NCBI RefSeq assembly: GCF_000732195.1
Contig: NZ_JNNU01000002.1
Span: forward strand, 310,001 to 374,000
Direction: 5' to 3'
Source of the DNA: Neorhizobium vignae
GTDB taxonomy: Bacteria; Pseudomonadota; Alphaproteobacteria; Rhizobiales; Rhizobiaceae
DNA length: 64,000 bases
The number at the start of each line of letters is the position of its first letter. Position 1 is the first letter of the stretch. The notes beneath the pieces were generated by a model, which had not been told where the DNA came from, did no database searches, and worked only from the letters and a program-made list of their open reading frames with translations. Below, piece after piece: positions 54,593-63,683 of this stretch. The translations under genes were made by a program, and so were the position numbers.

Positions 54593-55495
54593 ATGGCCCG
54601 CAATACTCTGCCTTCCATTACCGCCGGCGAAGCCGGCCTCAACCGTTATCTCGATGAAATCCGCAAGTTTCCCATGCTGGAACCGCAGCAGGAATACATG
54701 CTGGCGAAACGGTATGCCGAACATGCCGACCGGGATGCGGCCCACAAGCTGGTCACCAGCCATCTGCGTCTCGTGGCCAAGATCGCCATGGGTTATCGCG
54801 GTTACGGCCTGCCGATCGGCGAAGTCGTGTCCGAAGGCAATGTCGGCCTGATGCAGGCCGTCAAGAAATTCGACCCGGAACGCGGTTTCCGCCTGGCCAC
54901 CTATGCCATGTGGTGGATCAAGGCCTCGATCCAGGAATACATCCTGCGCTCGTGGTCGCTCGTGAAAATGGGCACCACCGCCAATCAGAAGCGCCTGTTC
55001 TTCAACCTGCGCCGGTTGAAGGGCAAGATCCAGGCGATCGACGAAGGTGATCTGAAGCCCGACCAGGTGGCCGAAATCGCCACCAAGCTGAACGTCTCCG
55101 AGGAGGAAGTGGTTTCCATGAACCGCCGCCTTTCGGGCGACGCTTCACTGAATGCGCCGATCCGCGCCACCGAAGGCGAATCCGGCCAGTGGCAGGATTG
55201 GCTGGTGGACGACCACGAAAGCCAGGAAGCCGTGTTGATCGAGCAGGATGAGCTCGATACGCGCCGCCGCATGCTGGCCAAGGCCCTGAGCGTGCTGAAC
55301 GACCGCGAACGCCGCATCTTCGAGGCCCGTCGTCTGTCCGACGATCCGGTAACCCTCGAGGAACTGTCGGCCGAGTTCGACATCAGCCGCGAACGCGTCC
55401 GCCAGATCGAGGTCCGCGCCTTTGAAAAGGTGCAGGAAGCGGTCCAGAAGGAAGCGCTCGCCCAGGCGAACGCCCTGCGCGTCGTCGACGCGTAA
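54593..55495 (+). CDS. rpoH: heat-shock sigma factor RpoH
   Basis: 300 residues. Sigma-32 type: YLDEIRKFPMLEPQQEYMLAKRY (region 1.2), VTSHLRLVAKIAMGYRGYGLPIGEVVSEGNVGLMQAVKKFDPERGFRLATYAMWWIKASI (region 2, here as separate blocks), the RpoH box near QKRLFFNLRR, and region 4 VTLEELSAEFDISRERVRQIEVRAFEKVQ. It directs heat-shock gene transcription. The first half and QKRLFFNLRR motif are RpoH1-like. Preceded by 277 bp of upstream DNA and followed by a strong terminator. Confidence 0.97.
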   Translation: MARNTLPSITAGEAGLNRYLDEIRKFPMLEPQQEYMLAKRYAEHADRDAAHKLVTSHLRLVAKIAMGYRGYGLPIGEVVSEGNVGLMQAVKKFDPERGFRLATYAMWWIKASIQEYILRSWSLVKMGTTANQKRLFFNLRRLKGKIQAIDEGDLKPDQVAEIATKLNVSEEEVVSMNRRLSGDASLNAPIRATEGESGQWQDWLVDDHESQEAVLIEQDELDTRRRMLAKALSVLNDRERRIFEARRLSDDPVTLEELSAEFDISRERVRQIEVRAFEKVQEAVQKEALAQANALRVVDA

Positions 55496-55522
55496 ATCCG
55501 GCTCGACGCCGACGATAAAATA

Positions 55523-55550
55523 GGGGCTGCTTCGGCGGCCCCTTTTCTTT
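55523..55550 (+). terminator. rpoH terminator
   Basis: Stem GGGGCTGC (55523-55530) / GCGGCCCC (55535-55542), one G-U pair, TTCG tetraloop, then TTTTCTTT. Begins 28 bp after the rpoH stop. Confidence 0.92.
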
Positions 55551-55585
55551 ATCTGGCATCTGTGAACTCGGATGGAGAAGCAGAG

Positions 55586-55969
55586 ATGGCCGCGCAGATC
55601 ACGCTCAGGGAACTTGCCGGCAGCTATGCCATCGCGCGGCTTGGAGCCGCTGACCCCATTCCCGCATGGGCGGATGGCGACGGTTTCGTCAGCATCAGCC
55701 GCACCGAGGACGAACTCTCGATCGCCTGCCGCGAGGAACGCGTGCCTTCCGACATCAAGCAGGATGGCGGCTGGACCTGCTACAAGTTCCAGGGACCGTT
55801 CGCGTTCGGAGAAACCGGCATCGTGCTCTCGGTGATCCGACCGCTGTCGGAAAACGGCATCGGCATTTTCGTGGTCTCCACCTTCGACGGCGACCACCTC
55901 CTGGTTAAGACGACCGACAAACCAAAGGCCCGCGAACTGCTGCAGGCCGCAGGTCACACGCTTCTCTGA
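55586..55969 (+). CDS. ACT domain-containing protein
   Basis: 127 residues from ATG 55586. An ACT-like fold is suggested by LRELAGSYAIARLG, DELSIACREERVP, WTCYKFQGPFAFGETGIVLSVIRPLSENGIGIFVVSTFDGDHLLVK. Such stand-alone proteins (CASTOR/ACT_7 type) probably bind an amino acid or similar ligand and regulate something unknown. It follows the rpoH terminator and has its own promoter. Confidence 0.88.
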   Translation: MAAQITLRELAGSYAIARLGAADPIPAWADGDGFVSISRTEDELSIACREERVPSDIKQDGGWTCYKFQGPFAFGETGIVLSVIRPLSENGIGIFVVSTFDGDHLLVKTTDKPKARELLQAAGHTLL

Positions 55970-56063
55970 GCGATACCAGACGACTAAGCATATTCCGCGA
56001 GCGCAGCGAGTTCTTGAGCGGGATAGCTTACACGGAGCAGCAGCATTGCGCCCGTCAAGAAAA

Positions 56064-56089
56064 AACCGGCGATGTTTCCACCGCCGGTT
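56064..56089 (-). terminator. terminator of the long membrane-anchored protein gene
   Basis: Stem AACCGGCG (56064-56071) / CGCCGGTT (56082-56089); on the minus strand it is followed by TTTTCTT. It lies 27 bp past the stop at 56116. Confidence 0.88.
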
Positions 56090-56115
56090 CCTGAATGCTT
56101 ACTGAGTGCCGGCTG

Positions 56116-58764
56116 TCACTGCCCGCTGGCGGTCGCGCCGAGCGTGCCCCATTCGCGGATCGCCTCGTTGAAGGCGCGTTCGCCTTCCGGGCCCTTCTGG
56201 AGGGTCAGCAGCGCGCGGCGGCCGTTGCGATAGGCGATCGGGATGTCGATCCAGTTGCGGTTGCGCAGGAGTTCCAGATTGGTCGTGCGTGCGTCCGGGA
56301 AATCGTTGAGCGCGATCATGTGGAAGTCGTCGGTGATCTTGGCGGGCACCGCGATCAATGCATTGCCGCGATCCTGCTCGCTCGCCTTCATGGCGATGCG
56401 CTGCACGCTTTCGATCGCGCCGCCCTCGAAATCCGGCGGCACGGCGAAGACGATCTCGACCAGGTGGCTCGCCGGCAGCGACGGATCGGTATTGCGCTTG
56501 AAGGTCATCAGCGCCGTCAGACCCCTGCCGGGCACATTGATACGTCCCTGGACGACCGGTTCCTGCCGGCCGTTGGCGCCAGCCTCGCGCTGCAGCGACC
56601 AGGAGACCGAACCGTCGAGGGCCGTCGGCGCCGTCTGGCCGATCCGCTCCTCATACAGGAACATCTTTTCGCCTGCGATCGCCGGAGCATTCGCCGAGGC
56701 CGCCGAAGGCGGGCTGGCGGGCGGCGTGGCGGCATTCGGCGCCGGCACCGCCGGTGGCGTCTGAGGCGGTACCGCATTGGCGCTGCCGTTCGGAGCGTGC
56801 GGGGCCGCAGGCGGTGCGCCCGGAGCGGTCGCCGGTTGCCCCGGAGGATTGGCGGGCGGAGCATTGAGCTGCGCGACCGACTGGCCTTCCGCATTCTGCG
56901 CCAGGCCGGCGGTGATGCCCGGCCCCTCGTCAACCTCGCGACCGTCGGCCATCAGCCGCTGCGTGAATTTGGTCCCGGCTGTCGATCCGTCCGCCGTTCG
57001 CGGCGCGGCAGGCGGATTGGCCGCACCGTTCAGGGGCGGTGTGGAAGGGTTAGAAGGCGTCGAAGGGGTACGATTGGGCTGCGCTGCCGCAGGTGCGGGC
57101 GTCGATGTCTGCTGCGCCGTCTGGCTTCCCGACGCACTCGACTGGATCAGGCCGTCGACCATGTCGTTCAGCGAGTCGCGGTTCAGCCAGATCGCGTAAC
57201 CGCCGCCGCCGACAAGTGCCAGACCGACGATCGCCAGCACGATGCCGGCATAGTTGCGCTTGCGCACCGGAGTGACCCGGTAGGGCCTGGCCGGCGCATG
57301 CATCAGATCGTCCGCATCGGCATCCGTGTGGAGCGTGCTGCGCGCGCCACCGCCCGAAGAAGACGGAGGAGCATCCTTGTTGAAGCCGATCAGCTCCTCG
57401 AGATCACCCCACGGATCGCTGTCGGCCGGTTTCGCCGGCGTTACAGTGGCCTTCTTGGCCTGTTGCTCATCGAGATACTCGGCGAAGGGATCAATGGCGG
57501 TCGCCGTTGCCACTCCTGCGGCTGCGCCGGATTGCTCCGCGAGCTCCGGCAGATCGGCCACCGGCGGCATGCGGACCGAATCGGCCGACACATGGGTCTC
57601 CGGATCGAAATGAGCGCCGCCCGGAACCGCGGTGCCGCCATGCGCATGATCGATCGGCACGACAGGACCGGCGGTGATCAGTTCCGGCACATCGTTCCAT
57701 GCAGCGGCGACGACCGTCTCCTGGCTCGACACCGGAGGCTCGGCCGGAGCCGGCACTTCCCAGCCCCAATCCTCGTCTGCCGGCTTGGCCGGTTCCGGCG
57801 CCTGATTAGCCTCGACAGGCTGTTCGACCTCCATCCGGTCCTCGACCGGATGCTGATCCTCAAACGGATGCGGTTCCCTGTTCCATGCCTCCACGAACTC
57901 GGGAGCGACCTGCTGAACAGCCTGCTCGCCGCGTGTCGGATAGGGGAAATCGTCGTCGGTCGATTCGCTCACGGCGGATTCGTCCGGCTCGGCGGCAGCA
58001 TTGACCGCTTCCGGCACAACCGGCTCTGAGGCCGTCAGGGGTGCGGCCGTCGGGAATTCGATCGTGCTCTCGTCAAAAGCCTGCGAAGGCTCGGGCGCCG
58101 GTTCGGAATGATCGTAGGGTGCCGGTTCGACTGGCATTTCCTCCGACGGCACGTCGTCCCGCCAGTCGCCATACTGCTGGGCGGCGTGCTCCTGCTGATC
58201 GGAAACCGCCGTTACCTCTTCCTCCTCGTCAAGGACGGCCGGCTCGGAGACCGGAGGCTCCACGTCGGCGGGTTCCTGCGCGACCGGCTCCGGCTCGGCG
58301 GGTTCGGCATGGGCGACGACCGGTACCGGCTCTTCATAACCGTCTTCGTAAAAGACGGGCCGTTCTACGCGAACGGAAGGGGCTGATTCGGATGCGGCCG
58401 GCGTCTCTGCCGGCTCATGGGTTTCCGGCGCCTGAGCCGGTTCGGCAGCGTGCTGCTGGTCGTCCTGGTATTCCGAGACCTGCTCGGCCGGAGCAGCCTC
58501 ACCGGCCGTCTGGGCATCTGCGGCGCTTGCGCCGTCGGCTACCGGTTCCAGTGCTTCGGCATGTTCGCTCTCGACGTCGACGATGGCGGCTTCGAGCTTG
58601 TCGAGCTGTCGCCGCAGCATGTCTTCAGGCGGACGCGGCTTCATGTTCTCGAGTTGCCGCTGTACGGCGCCACGAGCTTTGTCATACACCTTCGCGCGCA
58701 TCTCCGGCGTATTGTTCGCCAGACCGTCAACGGCGCGGCGGATCACCGCTACAAAATCAGCCAT
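56116..58764 (-). CDS. long single-TM protein with acidic disordered cytoplasmic region
   Basis: 882 residues from ATG 58764. A conserved N-terminal helical block (MADFVAVIRRAVDGLANNTPEMRAKVYDKARGAVQRQLE, here abbreviated) is followed by about 420 residues rich in Glu, Pro, Ala. A basic stretch (RVTPVRKRNYAG) precedes one membrane helix near residue 510 (IVLAIVGLALVGGGGYAIWL). A Pro/Ala/Asn-rich periplasmic linker follows, then a C-terminal beta domain (MFLYEERIGQTA to RNRNWIDIPIAY). Function unknown; the layout resembles envelope scaffolds. Divergent from nothing; located between the ACT gene and purA. Confidence 0.85.
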   Translation of the reverse strand: MADFVAVIRRAVDGLANNTPEMRAKVYDKARGAVQRQLENMKPRPPEDMLRRQLDKLEAAIVDVESEHAEALEPVADGASAADAQTAGEAAPAEQVSEYQDDQQHAAEPAQAPETHEPAETPAASESAPSVRVERPVFYEDGYEEPVPVVAHAEPAEPEPVAQEPADVEPPVSEPAVLDEEEEVTAVSDQQEHAAQQYGDWRDDVPSEEMPVEPAPYDHSEPAPEPSQAFDESTIEFPTAAPLTASEPVVPEAVNAAAEPDESAVSESTDDDFPYPTRGEQAVQQVAPEFVEAWNREPHPFEDQHPVEDRMEVEQPVEANQAPEPAKPADEDWGWEVPAPAEPPVSSQETVVAAAWNDVPELITAGPVVPIDHAHGGTAVPGGAHFDPETHVSADSVRMPPVADLPELAEQSGAAAGVATATAIDPFAEYLDEQQAKKATVTPAKPADSDPWGDLEELIGFNKDAPPSSSGGGARSTLHTDADADDLMHAPARPYRVTPVRKRNYAGIVLAIVGLALVGGGGYAIWLNRDSLNDMVDGLIQSSASGSQTAQQTSTPAPAAAQPNRTPSTPSNPSTPPLNGAANPPAAPRTADGSTAGTKFTQRLMADGREVDEGPGITAGLAQNAEGQSVAQLNAPPANPPGQPATAPGAPPAAPHAPNGSANAVPPQTPPAVPAPNAATPPASPPSAASANAPAIAGEKMFLYEERIGQTAPTALDGSVSWSLQREAGANGRQEPVVQGRINVPGRGLTALMTFKRNTDPSLPASHLVEIVFAVPPDFEGGAIESVQRIAMKASEQDRGNALIAVPAKITDDFHMIALNDFPDARTTNLELLRNRNWIDIPIAYRNGRRALLTLQKGPEGERAFNEAIREWGTLGATASGQ

Positions 58765-58823
58765 CAGCACTTTCTCATGTAAGCCGGCCCGAAGGCCGGC
58801 CGAATGGTAATCAATTCTTGACT

Positions 58824-60122
58824 TTAATCTTCAAACGGGTCGGTCACAAGTATGGTGTCGTCCCGCTCCGGGCTGGTGGAAAGTAGGGCAACCGGCGCCC
58901 CGATCAACTCCTCGACCTGGCGCACATATTTGATCGCCTGGGCCGGCAGATCCGCCCAGGAGCGAGCCCCGACCGTCGATTCCTTCCAGCCTTCGAGGGT
59001 GACATACACCGGCTCTACACGAGCCTGAGCGCCCTGGCTTGCAGGAAGATGATCGATCTGCTGACCGTCGAGCATGTAGCCGACGCAGATCTTCAACTCG
59101 TCGAGGCCATCGAGCACGTCGAGCTTGGTGAGCGCGATGCCGGTAATGCCGTTGGTGGCGACCGACTGACGCACCAGCGCTGCATCGAACCAGCCGCAAC
59201 GGCGCTTGCGGCCCGTGACCGTACCGAATTCATGGCCCTTCTCGCCGAGGAACTGGCCGATCTCGTCCTTCAGCTCGGTCGGGAACGGGCCTTCGCCGAC
59301 TCGGGTCGTATAGGCCTTGGTGATGCCGAGAATATAGCCGAGCGCGCCCGGCCCCATGCCGGAACCGGCAGACGCCTGGCCGGCGACCGTGTTGGACGAG
59401 GTGACGAACGGATAGGTGCCGTGGTCGATATCGAGCAGCGAGCCCTGAGCGCCTTCGAAGAGGATGCGCGCGCCCTTGCGGCGCTGCTTGTCGAGCAGTT
59501 CCCAGACGGTTTCGCGGAAGGGCAGCACACGGTCGGCGATCGAGGTCAGTTCCAGCATGATCGCCTCGTGCGAGACTTCCTTCTCTCCCAGACCACGGCG
59601 CAGCGCGTTGTGATGGGTGAGGATGCGGTCGACCTTGCCCGGCAGCGTCTCCATGTCGGCAAGGTCCATGACGCGAATCGCGCGGCGGCCGACCTTGTCC
59701 TCATAGGCCGGGCCGATGCCGCGGCGGGTGGTGCCGATCTTGGTGCCGCTGTTGGAGGCGGCATCCTCGCGCATGCCGTCGAGTTCACGGTGCAGCGAGA
59801 GAATCAGCGTGGCATTGTCGGCGACCCGCAGGTTCTCGGGCGTGACCTTCACGCCCTGCGCGCCCAGCTTTTCGATTTCCGCCAAGAGCGCATGCGGATC
59901 GAGCACGACGCCATTGCCGATCACGGCGATCTTGCCGGGACGGACGATGCCCGAGGGCAGCAGCGACAGCTTATAGCTGACGCCATCGATGACGAGCGTA
60001 TGGCCCGCATTGTGACCGCCCTGGAACCGCACCACGATATCGGCGCGTTCGGAAAGCCAGTCGACAATCTTGCCCTTGCCTTCGTCACCCCATTGCGAAC
60101 CAACCACGACTACATTCGTCAT
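58824..60122 (-). CDS. purA: adenylosuccinate synthase
   Basis: 432 residues, the usual length. N-terminal GTP-binding loop [32 protein letters not shown], later [38 protein letters not shown] and the C-terminal [14 protein letters not shown]. Catalyses IMP plus aspartate plus GTP to adenylosuccinate in AMP synthesis. The frame continues to 60314, but the family starts at [10 protein letters not shown]. Confidence 0.98.
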   Translation of the reverse strand: MTNVVVVGSQWGDEGKGKIVDWLSERADIVVRFQGGHNAGHTLVIDGVSYKLSLLPSGIVRPGKIAVIGNGVVLDPHALLAEIEKLGAQGVKVTPENLRVADNATLILSLHRELDGMREDAASNSGTKIGTTRRGIGPAYEDKVGRRAIRVMDLADMETLPGKVDRILTHHNALRRGLGEKEVSHEAIMLELTSIADRVLPFRETVWELLDKQRRKGARILFEGAQGSLLDIDHGTYPFVTSSNTVAGQASAGSGMGPGALGYILGITKAYTTRVGEGPFPTELKDEIGQFLGEKGHEFGTVTGRKRRCGWFDAALVRQSVATNGITGIALTKLDVLDGLDELKICVGYMLDGQQIDHLPASQGAQARVEPVYVTLEGWKESTVGARSWADLPAQAIKYVRQVEELIGAPVALLSTSPERDDTILVTDPFED

Positions 60123-60306
60123 CTGTGCTTCCTGTATTGTGGGCCAAGCCCCACGCGACCACACGCGCACCTTCCGCAGATCAGTATTGATATACGGTCG
60201 ATGCGCCAATTTGATTTTACATGCACCGCCTTTGGCGGATGAAAACCGTTCAGAGGCATTGCAAACGGCCGCATCTATAAAGCCTCGGCCGACGGAAAGC
60301 GACCTG

Positions 60307-60339
60307 TTTGTCACTTAGGCGTGGTTTTTACGTGACAAA
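60307..60339. promoter_or_regulatory. 8-bp inverted repeat upstream of the EamA transporter
   Basis: TTTGTCAC (60307-60314) and GTGACAAA (60332-60339) with a 17-base spacer, in the 289-bp gap between purA and the EamA gene, about 70 bp before the latter. Two half sites roughly 2.5 helical turns apart fit a dimeric regulator. Nothing else is seen in the gap. Confidence 0.4.
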
Positions 60340-60411
60340 AGCGTGGATCGCACGCTATTTCCCGCCCGCCATCCCTGAAATCGCCGCCATATTCCGGCGC
60401 CGGAGATCATT

Positions 60412-61302
60412 TTGCATAAAAAGGCCTATCTCTCGCTCATCATTGCAACCCTGGCCTGGGGCGGCAATGCGGTAGCGGGCAAGCTCGCCGTCGGCCACGT
60501 CAGCCCGATGATGCTGACCTTCTGGCGCTGGTTTTTCGCCGTCGCCATCATCTTTGCGATCTCCGTACCGCAGTTGATCAAGGACTGGCCGGTCGTCAGG
60601 AAGAACCTGCCGATTCTGCTCTTCCTCGGCGTCGTCGGTTATGTCGTCTTCAATGCTGCGCTCTATACCGCCGTCAATTACACCACGGCGATCAACGTGA
60701 CGGTCGAACAGGCGGTCATCCCGATGCTGATCTTCGTCATCAACTTCGCGCTGTTCCGGATGAAGGTCTCCTGGGCGCAGATCCTCGGCTTCACCCTGAC
60801 GCTTCTCGGCGGCGTCCTCACCGCCGTCCACGGCGATCTGAGCGCGCTGGTGACGCTGACCGTCAATTTCGGCGATGCGATCATGATGATCGCGATCGTC
60901 GCCTATGCGATCTACACGGTGGCGCTCAGATGGCGCCCGAAGGTCGATTGGCGCACGCTGATGGCCATCCCCTCCTTATTCGCGATGATCTTCTCCCTGC
61001 CGCTGGTATTCTGGGAATACTCGGCCGATCGCCTGATCTGGCCGGACACCGAGGGTTGGATCGTGGTGCTCTACACCGCCATTTTCGCCTCTCTGATCGC
61101 CCAGGTGCTCTACATCAAGGGCGTCGGGGAGATCGGCGCCAACCGCGCCGGGCTGTTCATCAATCTCGTGCCGGTGTTCGGCACGCTGCTTTCGGTCGCC
61201 ATCATCGGCGAGAGCCTGCAGCTCTTCCATGTCGTCGCGCTGGCGCTGGCGCTCGGCGGCATCGCCATCGCCGAATGGGGAAAACCCCATATGGACCGGT
61301 AG
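60412..61302 (+). CDS. DMT/EamA-family transporter
   Basis: 296 residues with a TTG start at 60412 (GGAG upstream); no ATG lies before the first helix. Ten helices in two EamA repeats: LSLIIATLAWGGNAVAGKLA, MMLTFWRWFFAVAII and the second repeat ending AGLFINLVPVFGTLLSVAIIGESLQLFHVVALALALGGIAIAEW (here several blocks). Inner-membrane exporter of metabolites; substrate unknown. Converges on the chemoreceptor. Confidence 0.92.
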   Translation: MHKKAYLSLIIATLAWGGNAVAGKLAVGHVSPMMLTFWRWFFAVAIIFAISVPQLIKDWPVVRKNLPILLFLGVVGYVVFNAALYTAVNYTTAINVTVEQAVIPMLIFVINFALFRMKVSWAQILGFTLTLLGGVLTAVHGDLSALVTLTVNFGDAIMMIAIVAYAIYTVALRWRPKVDWRTLMAIPSLFAMIFSLPLVFWEYSADRLIWPDTEGWIVVLYTAIFASLIAQVLYIKGVGEIGANRAGLFINLVPVFGTLLSVAIIGESLQLFHVVALALALGGIAIAEWGKPHMDR

Positions 61303-61316
61303 TCCTGCTGGAAACG

Positions 61317-61352
61317 AAAACCGCCGGCCCTTGCAAACGAGCCGGCGGTTTT
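61317..61352. terminator. shared hairpin between the EamA transporter and the chemoreceptor
   Basis: Perfect 12-bp stem AAAACCGCCGGC (61317-61328) / GCCGGCGGTTTT (61341-61352) with a 12-base loop. The A/T ends give a U run in both directions, so it can serve both convergent genes. Confidence 0.82.
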
Positions 61353-61424
61353 CAGATCCTCGACCGGTAACACCCCGCCGCCTGCGGAGGCGTTTGGGGA
61401 AAACCGGCTGGTCGAAAGTGCTCC

Positions 61425-63683
61425 TCAGCTGGCCATCGCCAGTCGTCCCGGGGCGAACGAGCGCTGATCGCGCACGTTGGTTCGGCTCACTTCGAAGCGC
61501 GCCAGCAGTTCGGAAAGACGGGTGCTTTCTTGCGCCAGAGAGGCGCCGGCCGCATTCATTTCCTCGACCATGGCGGCGTTCTGCTGGGTCATCTGGTCCA
61601 TGTGGTTCACGGACGTGTTGATTTCCGAGAGACCCACCGCCTGCTCGTTTGCGGCGATGGCGATCGCCTCCATATGCTGGTTGACCGCCGCGACCAGCTT
61701 GGCGATCTCCTTGAGACCGTCGCCGGTATCATTGACGAGAACCACGCCCTGGTTGACGGCGGCTTCGGAATTACCGATCAGCGTCTTGATCTCCTTGGCG
61801 GCCTTGGCCGAGCGCTGCGCCAGTTCGCGGACTTCCTGGGCAACGACCGCAAATCCCTTGCCCGCCTCGCCTGCGCGGGCGGCTTCCACGCCTGCGTTGA
61901 GGGCAAGCAGGTTGGTCTGGAATGCGATCTCGTCGATGACGCCGATGATCTGGCTGATCTGGTTCGACGCCATCTCGATCTTCTGCATCGCATTGACCGC
62001 ATTGGAAACGACGGTGCTGGAGTTCTGCGCGCGGGAGCTCGCATCGCGGACGATTTCCCGCGCCTCGCTCGCTCTTTCGGAGGTCTGCTTCACGTTGGTG
62101 GTCACTTCCTCCAGCGCCGCCGCCGTCTGTTCCAGCGATGCGGCCTGCTGTTCCGTACGCTTCGAAAGCTGGTCGGAAGCGGTCGAGATTTCGTCGCTGC
62201 CGCTGCGAACGCTTTGGGCGGTCCGGTTCACGCCTTCGAGCGCAGTCCGCAACTGGCGGACCGAGCTGTTGAAGTCATGGCGCAAGGTTTCGAACTGCTC
62301 GGAAAATTCCTTGTCGATCTCGCACAGCAGATCGCCGGCAGCAAGGCGCTTCAGACCGGAGGCGAGTTCCGAGGTGGCCTGGGTCAACCGCTCCTCGGCT
62401 TCGGACTCTGCCCTGCGCTGGAATTCGATGCGTTCAGCCTCGGCGGCCTTGCGGGAGTGTTCGGCATCCGCCTCGAGCTGGCGGTTCTGCTGCGCAGCCT
62501 CGCGGAAGATTTCGACGGCGCGCGCCATATCGCCGATCTCGTCGGTGCGGGCGGCACCGGGGATTTCGACGGAAAGGTCACCGCCGGCGAGCGTGCGCAT
62601 CACACCCGTCAACCGGCTGATCGGATTGGCGATCCGCACGATGACCGTGTAGATGCCGAGAAGCGAAAGCGCAAAAGCGATAACGGTCGCAACACTGTAG
62701 ACGATGATGGATTGCTTTGCGGAAGCAGCCTCTTCTGCCGTCAGTCTCGTCATCTCGTTGAGCGAGGCGGAGGCCATATCGGCGATTGAAGCTTGTGCCG
62801 GCGCGGCGGGCTTGCGCCAGTCGTCGACCGCCATGTCGAAGGCTTTGCCGGCTTGGAATGCCTTGAGTGCAGCATTGCGCTGCTCGGCATACGGTCCGCC
62901 GAAATAAGTCGTCTGCGCTGTCCGGTGGAGCGTCTTGATCTTCTCCGGGGTTGTCTCGGCGTTGGAAAGCTGGGTAATGACATCCCATGCCGTTGCCACG
63001 CGTGCGTCCTGAACAGCAATTTCCGTCAACTTGTCCGCCGCAAGCGGCTGTTTGGCGATCAGCGCATTGACGAAGGTGGAGTTGGCGGTACCGAGCTGCG
63101 TGCGCGCAGTCCAGGCAAGGGAGCGTATCTGGGTGAACATGATCATCCCGGGCCCGCGCGCATTGATGCTGGCCTCGACCTGATTGGCGGCCTTTTCGAG
63201 ATCGGCCAGCATCGTATCGGCAAGTCCGAGCACCGCTTTTCCGAGCGCCGGATCGCGGTCCTTGACCGCCTGCGTGAGCGCCGTGTCGACATTTCCACGA
63301 TAGCCGGCCCACTGCGTATAGGCGTTGAGGACGGGAGAGATCCCACCGCGCAGGCTTGCCTGCTCGACGTCGGCGGTCAGGGTCTTCACCGCCGAAAAGG
63401 CTTTGTCCATCGACTCCCGGCCGGTATCCATGTTCTTGCGGCTGGAGGCGACTTCTGCAGGTTCCAGCTTGATGGCCGACGAAATGCCGCCGCGCTCGCC
63501 GCGCAGTCCGATCAGCGCATTGAAAAGCGCTTCGTCAAGCTGTGCCAGTTCCGAGAGCTGCGTGGAATTTTGGTAGCGACCGATCTCCTGAGACAGCATT
63601 CTGCCCATGAGACCCAGTATGCCCAAGCTCAGAACAACAAAAGCCAGTATCAAAGTATGCTTGATTGAAATCCGCACCTGCAT
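61425..63683 (-). CDS. methyl-accepting chemotaxis protein
   Basis: 752 residues from ATG 63683 (TAAGGAG just upstream; GTG 63686 is the alternative). TM1 about 8-30, a helical periplasmic domain of about 300 residues resembling NIT (nitrate/nitrite-sensing) modules, TM2 about 333-356, HAMP, and the signalling tip IGVIDEIAFQTNLLALNAGVEAARAGEAGKGFAVVAQEVRELAQRSA (given here in part). There is no CheR-docking pentapeptide; it ends RLAMAS. The ligand is unknown; a nitrogen compound would suit the N-terminal fold (inference). Confidence 0.95.
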   Translation of the reverse strand: MQVRISIKHTLILAFVVLSLGILGLMGRMLSQEIGRYQNSTQLSELAQLDEALFNALIGLRGERGGISSAIKLEPAEVASSRKNMDTGRESMDKAFSAVKTLTADVEQASLRGGISPVLNAYTQWAGYRGNVDTALTQAVKDRDPALGKAVLGLADTMLADLEKAANQVEASINARGPGMIMFTQIRSLAWTARTQLGTANSTFVNALIAKQPLAADKLTEIAVQDARVATAWDVITQLSNAETTPEKIKTLHRTAQTTYFGGPYAEQRNAALKAFQAGKAFDMAVDDWRKPAAPAQASIADMASASLNEMTRLTAEEAASAKQSIIVYSVATVIAFALSLLGIYTVIVRIANPISRLTGVMRTLAGGDLSVEIPGAARTDEIGDMARAVEIFREAAQQNRQLEADAEHSRKAAEAERIEFQRRAESEAEERLTQATSELASGLKRLAAGDLLCEIDKEFSEQFETLRHDFNSSVRQLRTALEGVNRTAQSVRSGSDEISTASDQLSKRTEQQAASLEQTAAALEEVTTNVKQTSERASEAREIVRDASSRAQNSSTVVSNAVNAMQKIEMASNQISQIIGVIDEIAFQTNLLALNAGVEAARAGEAGKGFAVVAQEVRELAQRSAKAAKEIKTLIGNSEAAVNQGVVLVNDTGDGLKEIAKLVAAVNQHMEAIAIAANEQAVGLSEINTSVNHMDQMTQQNAAMVEEMNAAGASLAQESTRLSELLARFEVSRTNVRDQRSFAPGRLAMAS

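Noticed and set aside
56095..58029. 644-codon plus-strand frame opposite the membrane-anchored protein
   Set aside because: Arg-rich shadow; the minus-strand protein has a signal-like helix, ordered ends and a terminator.
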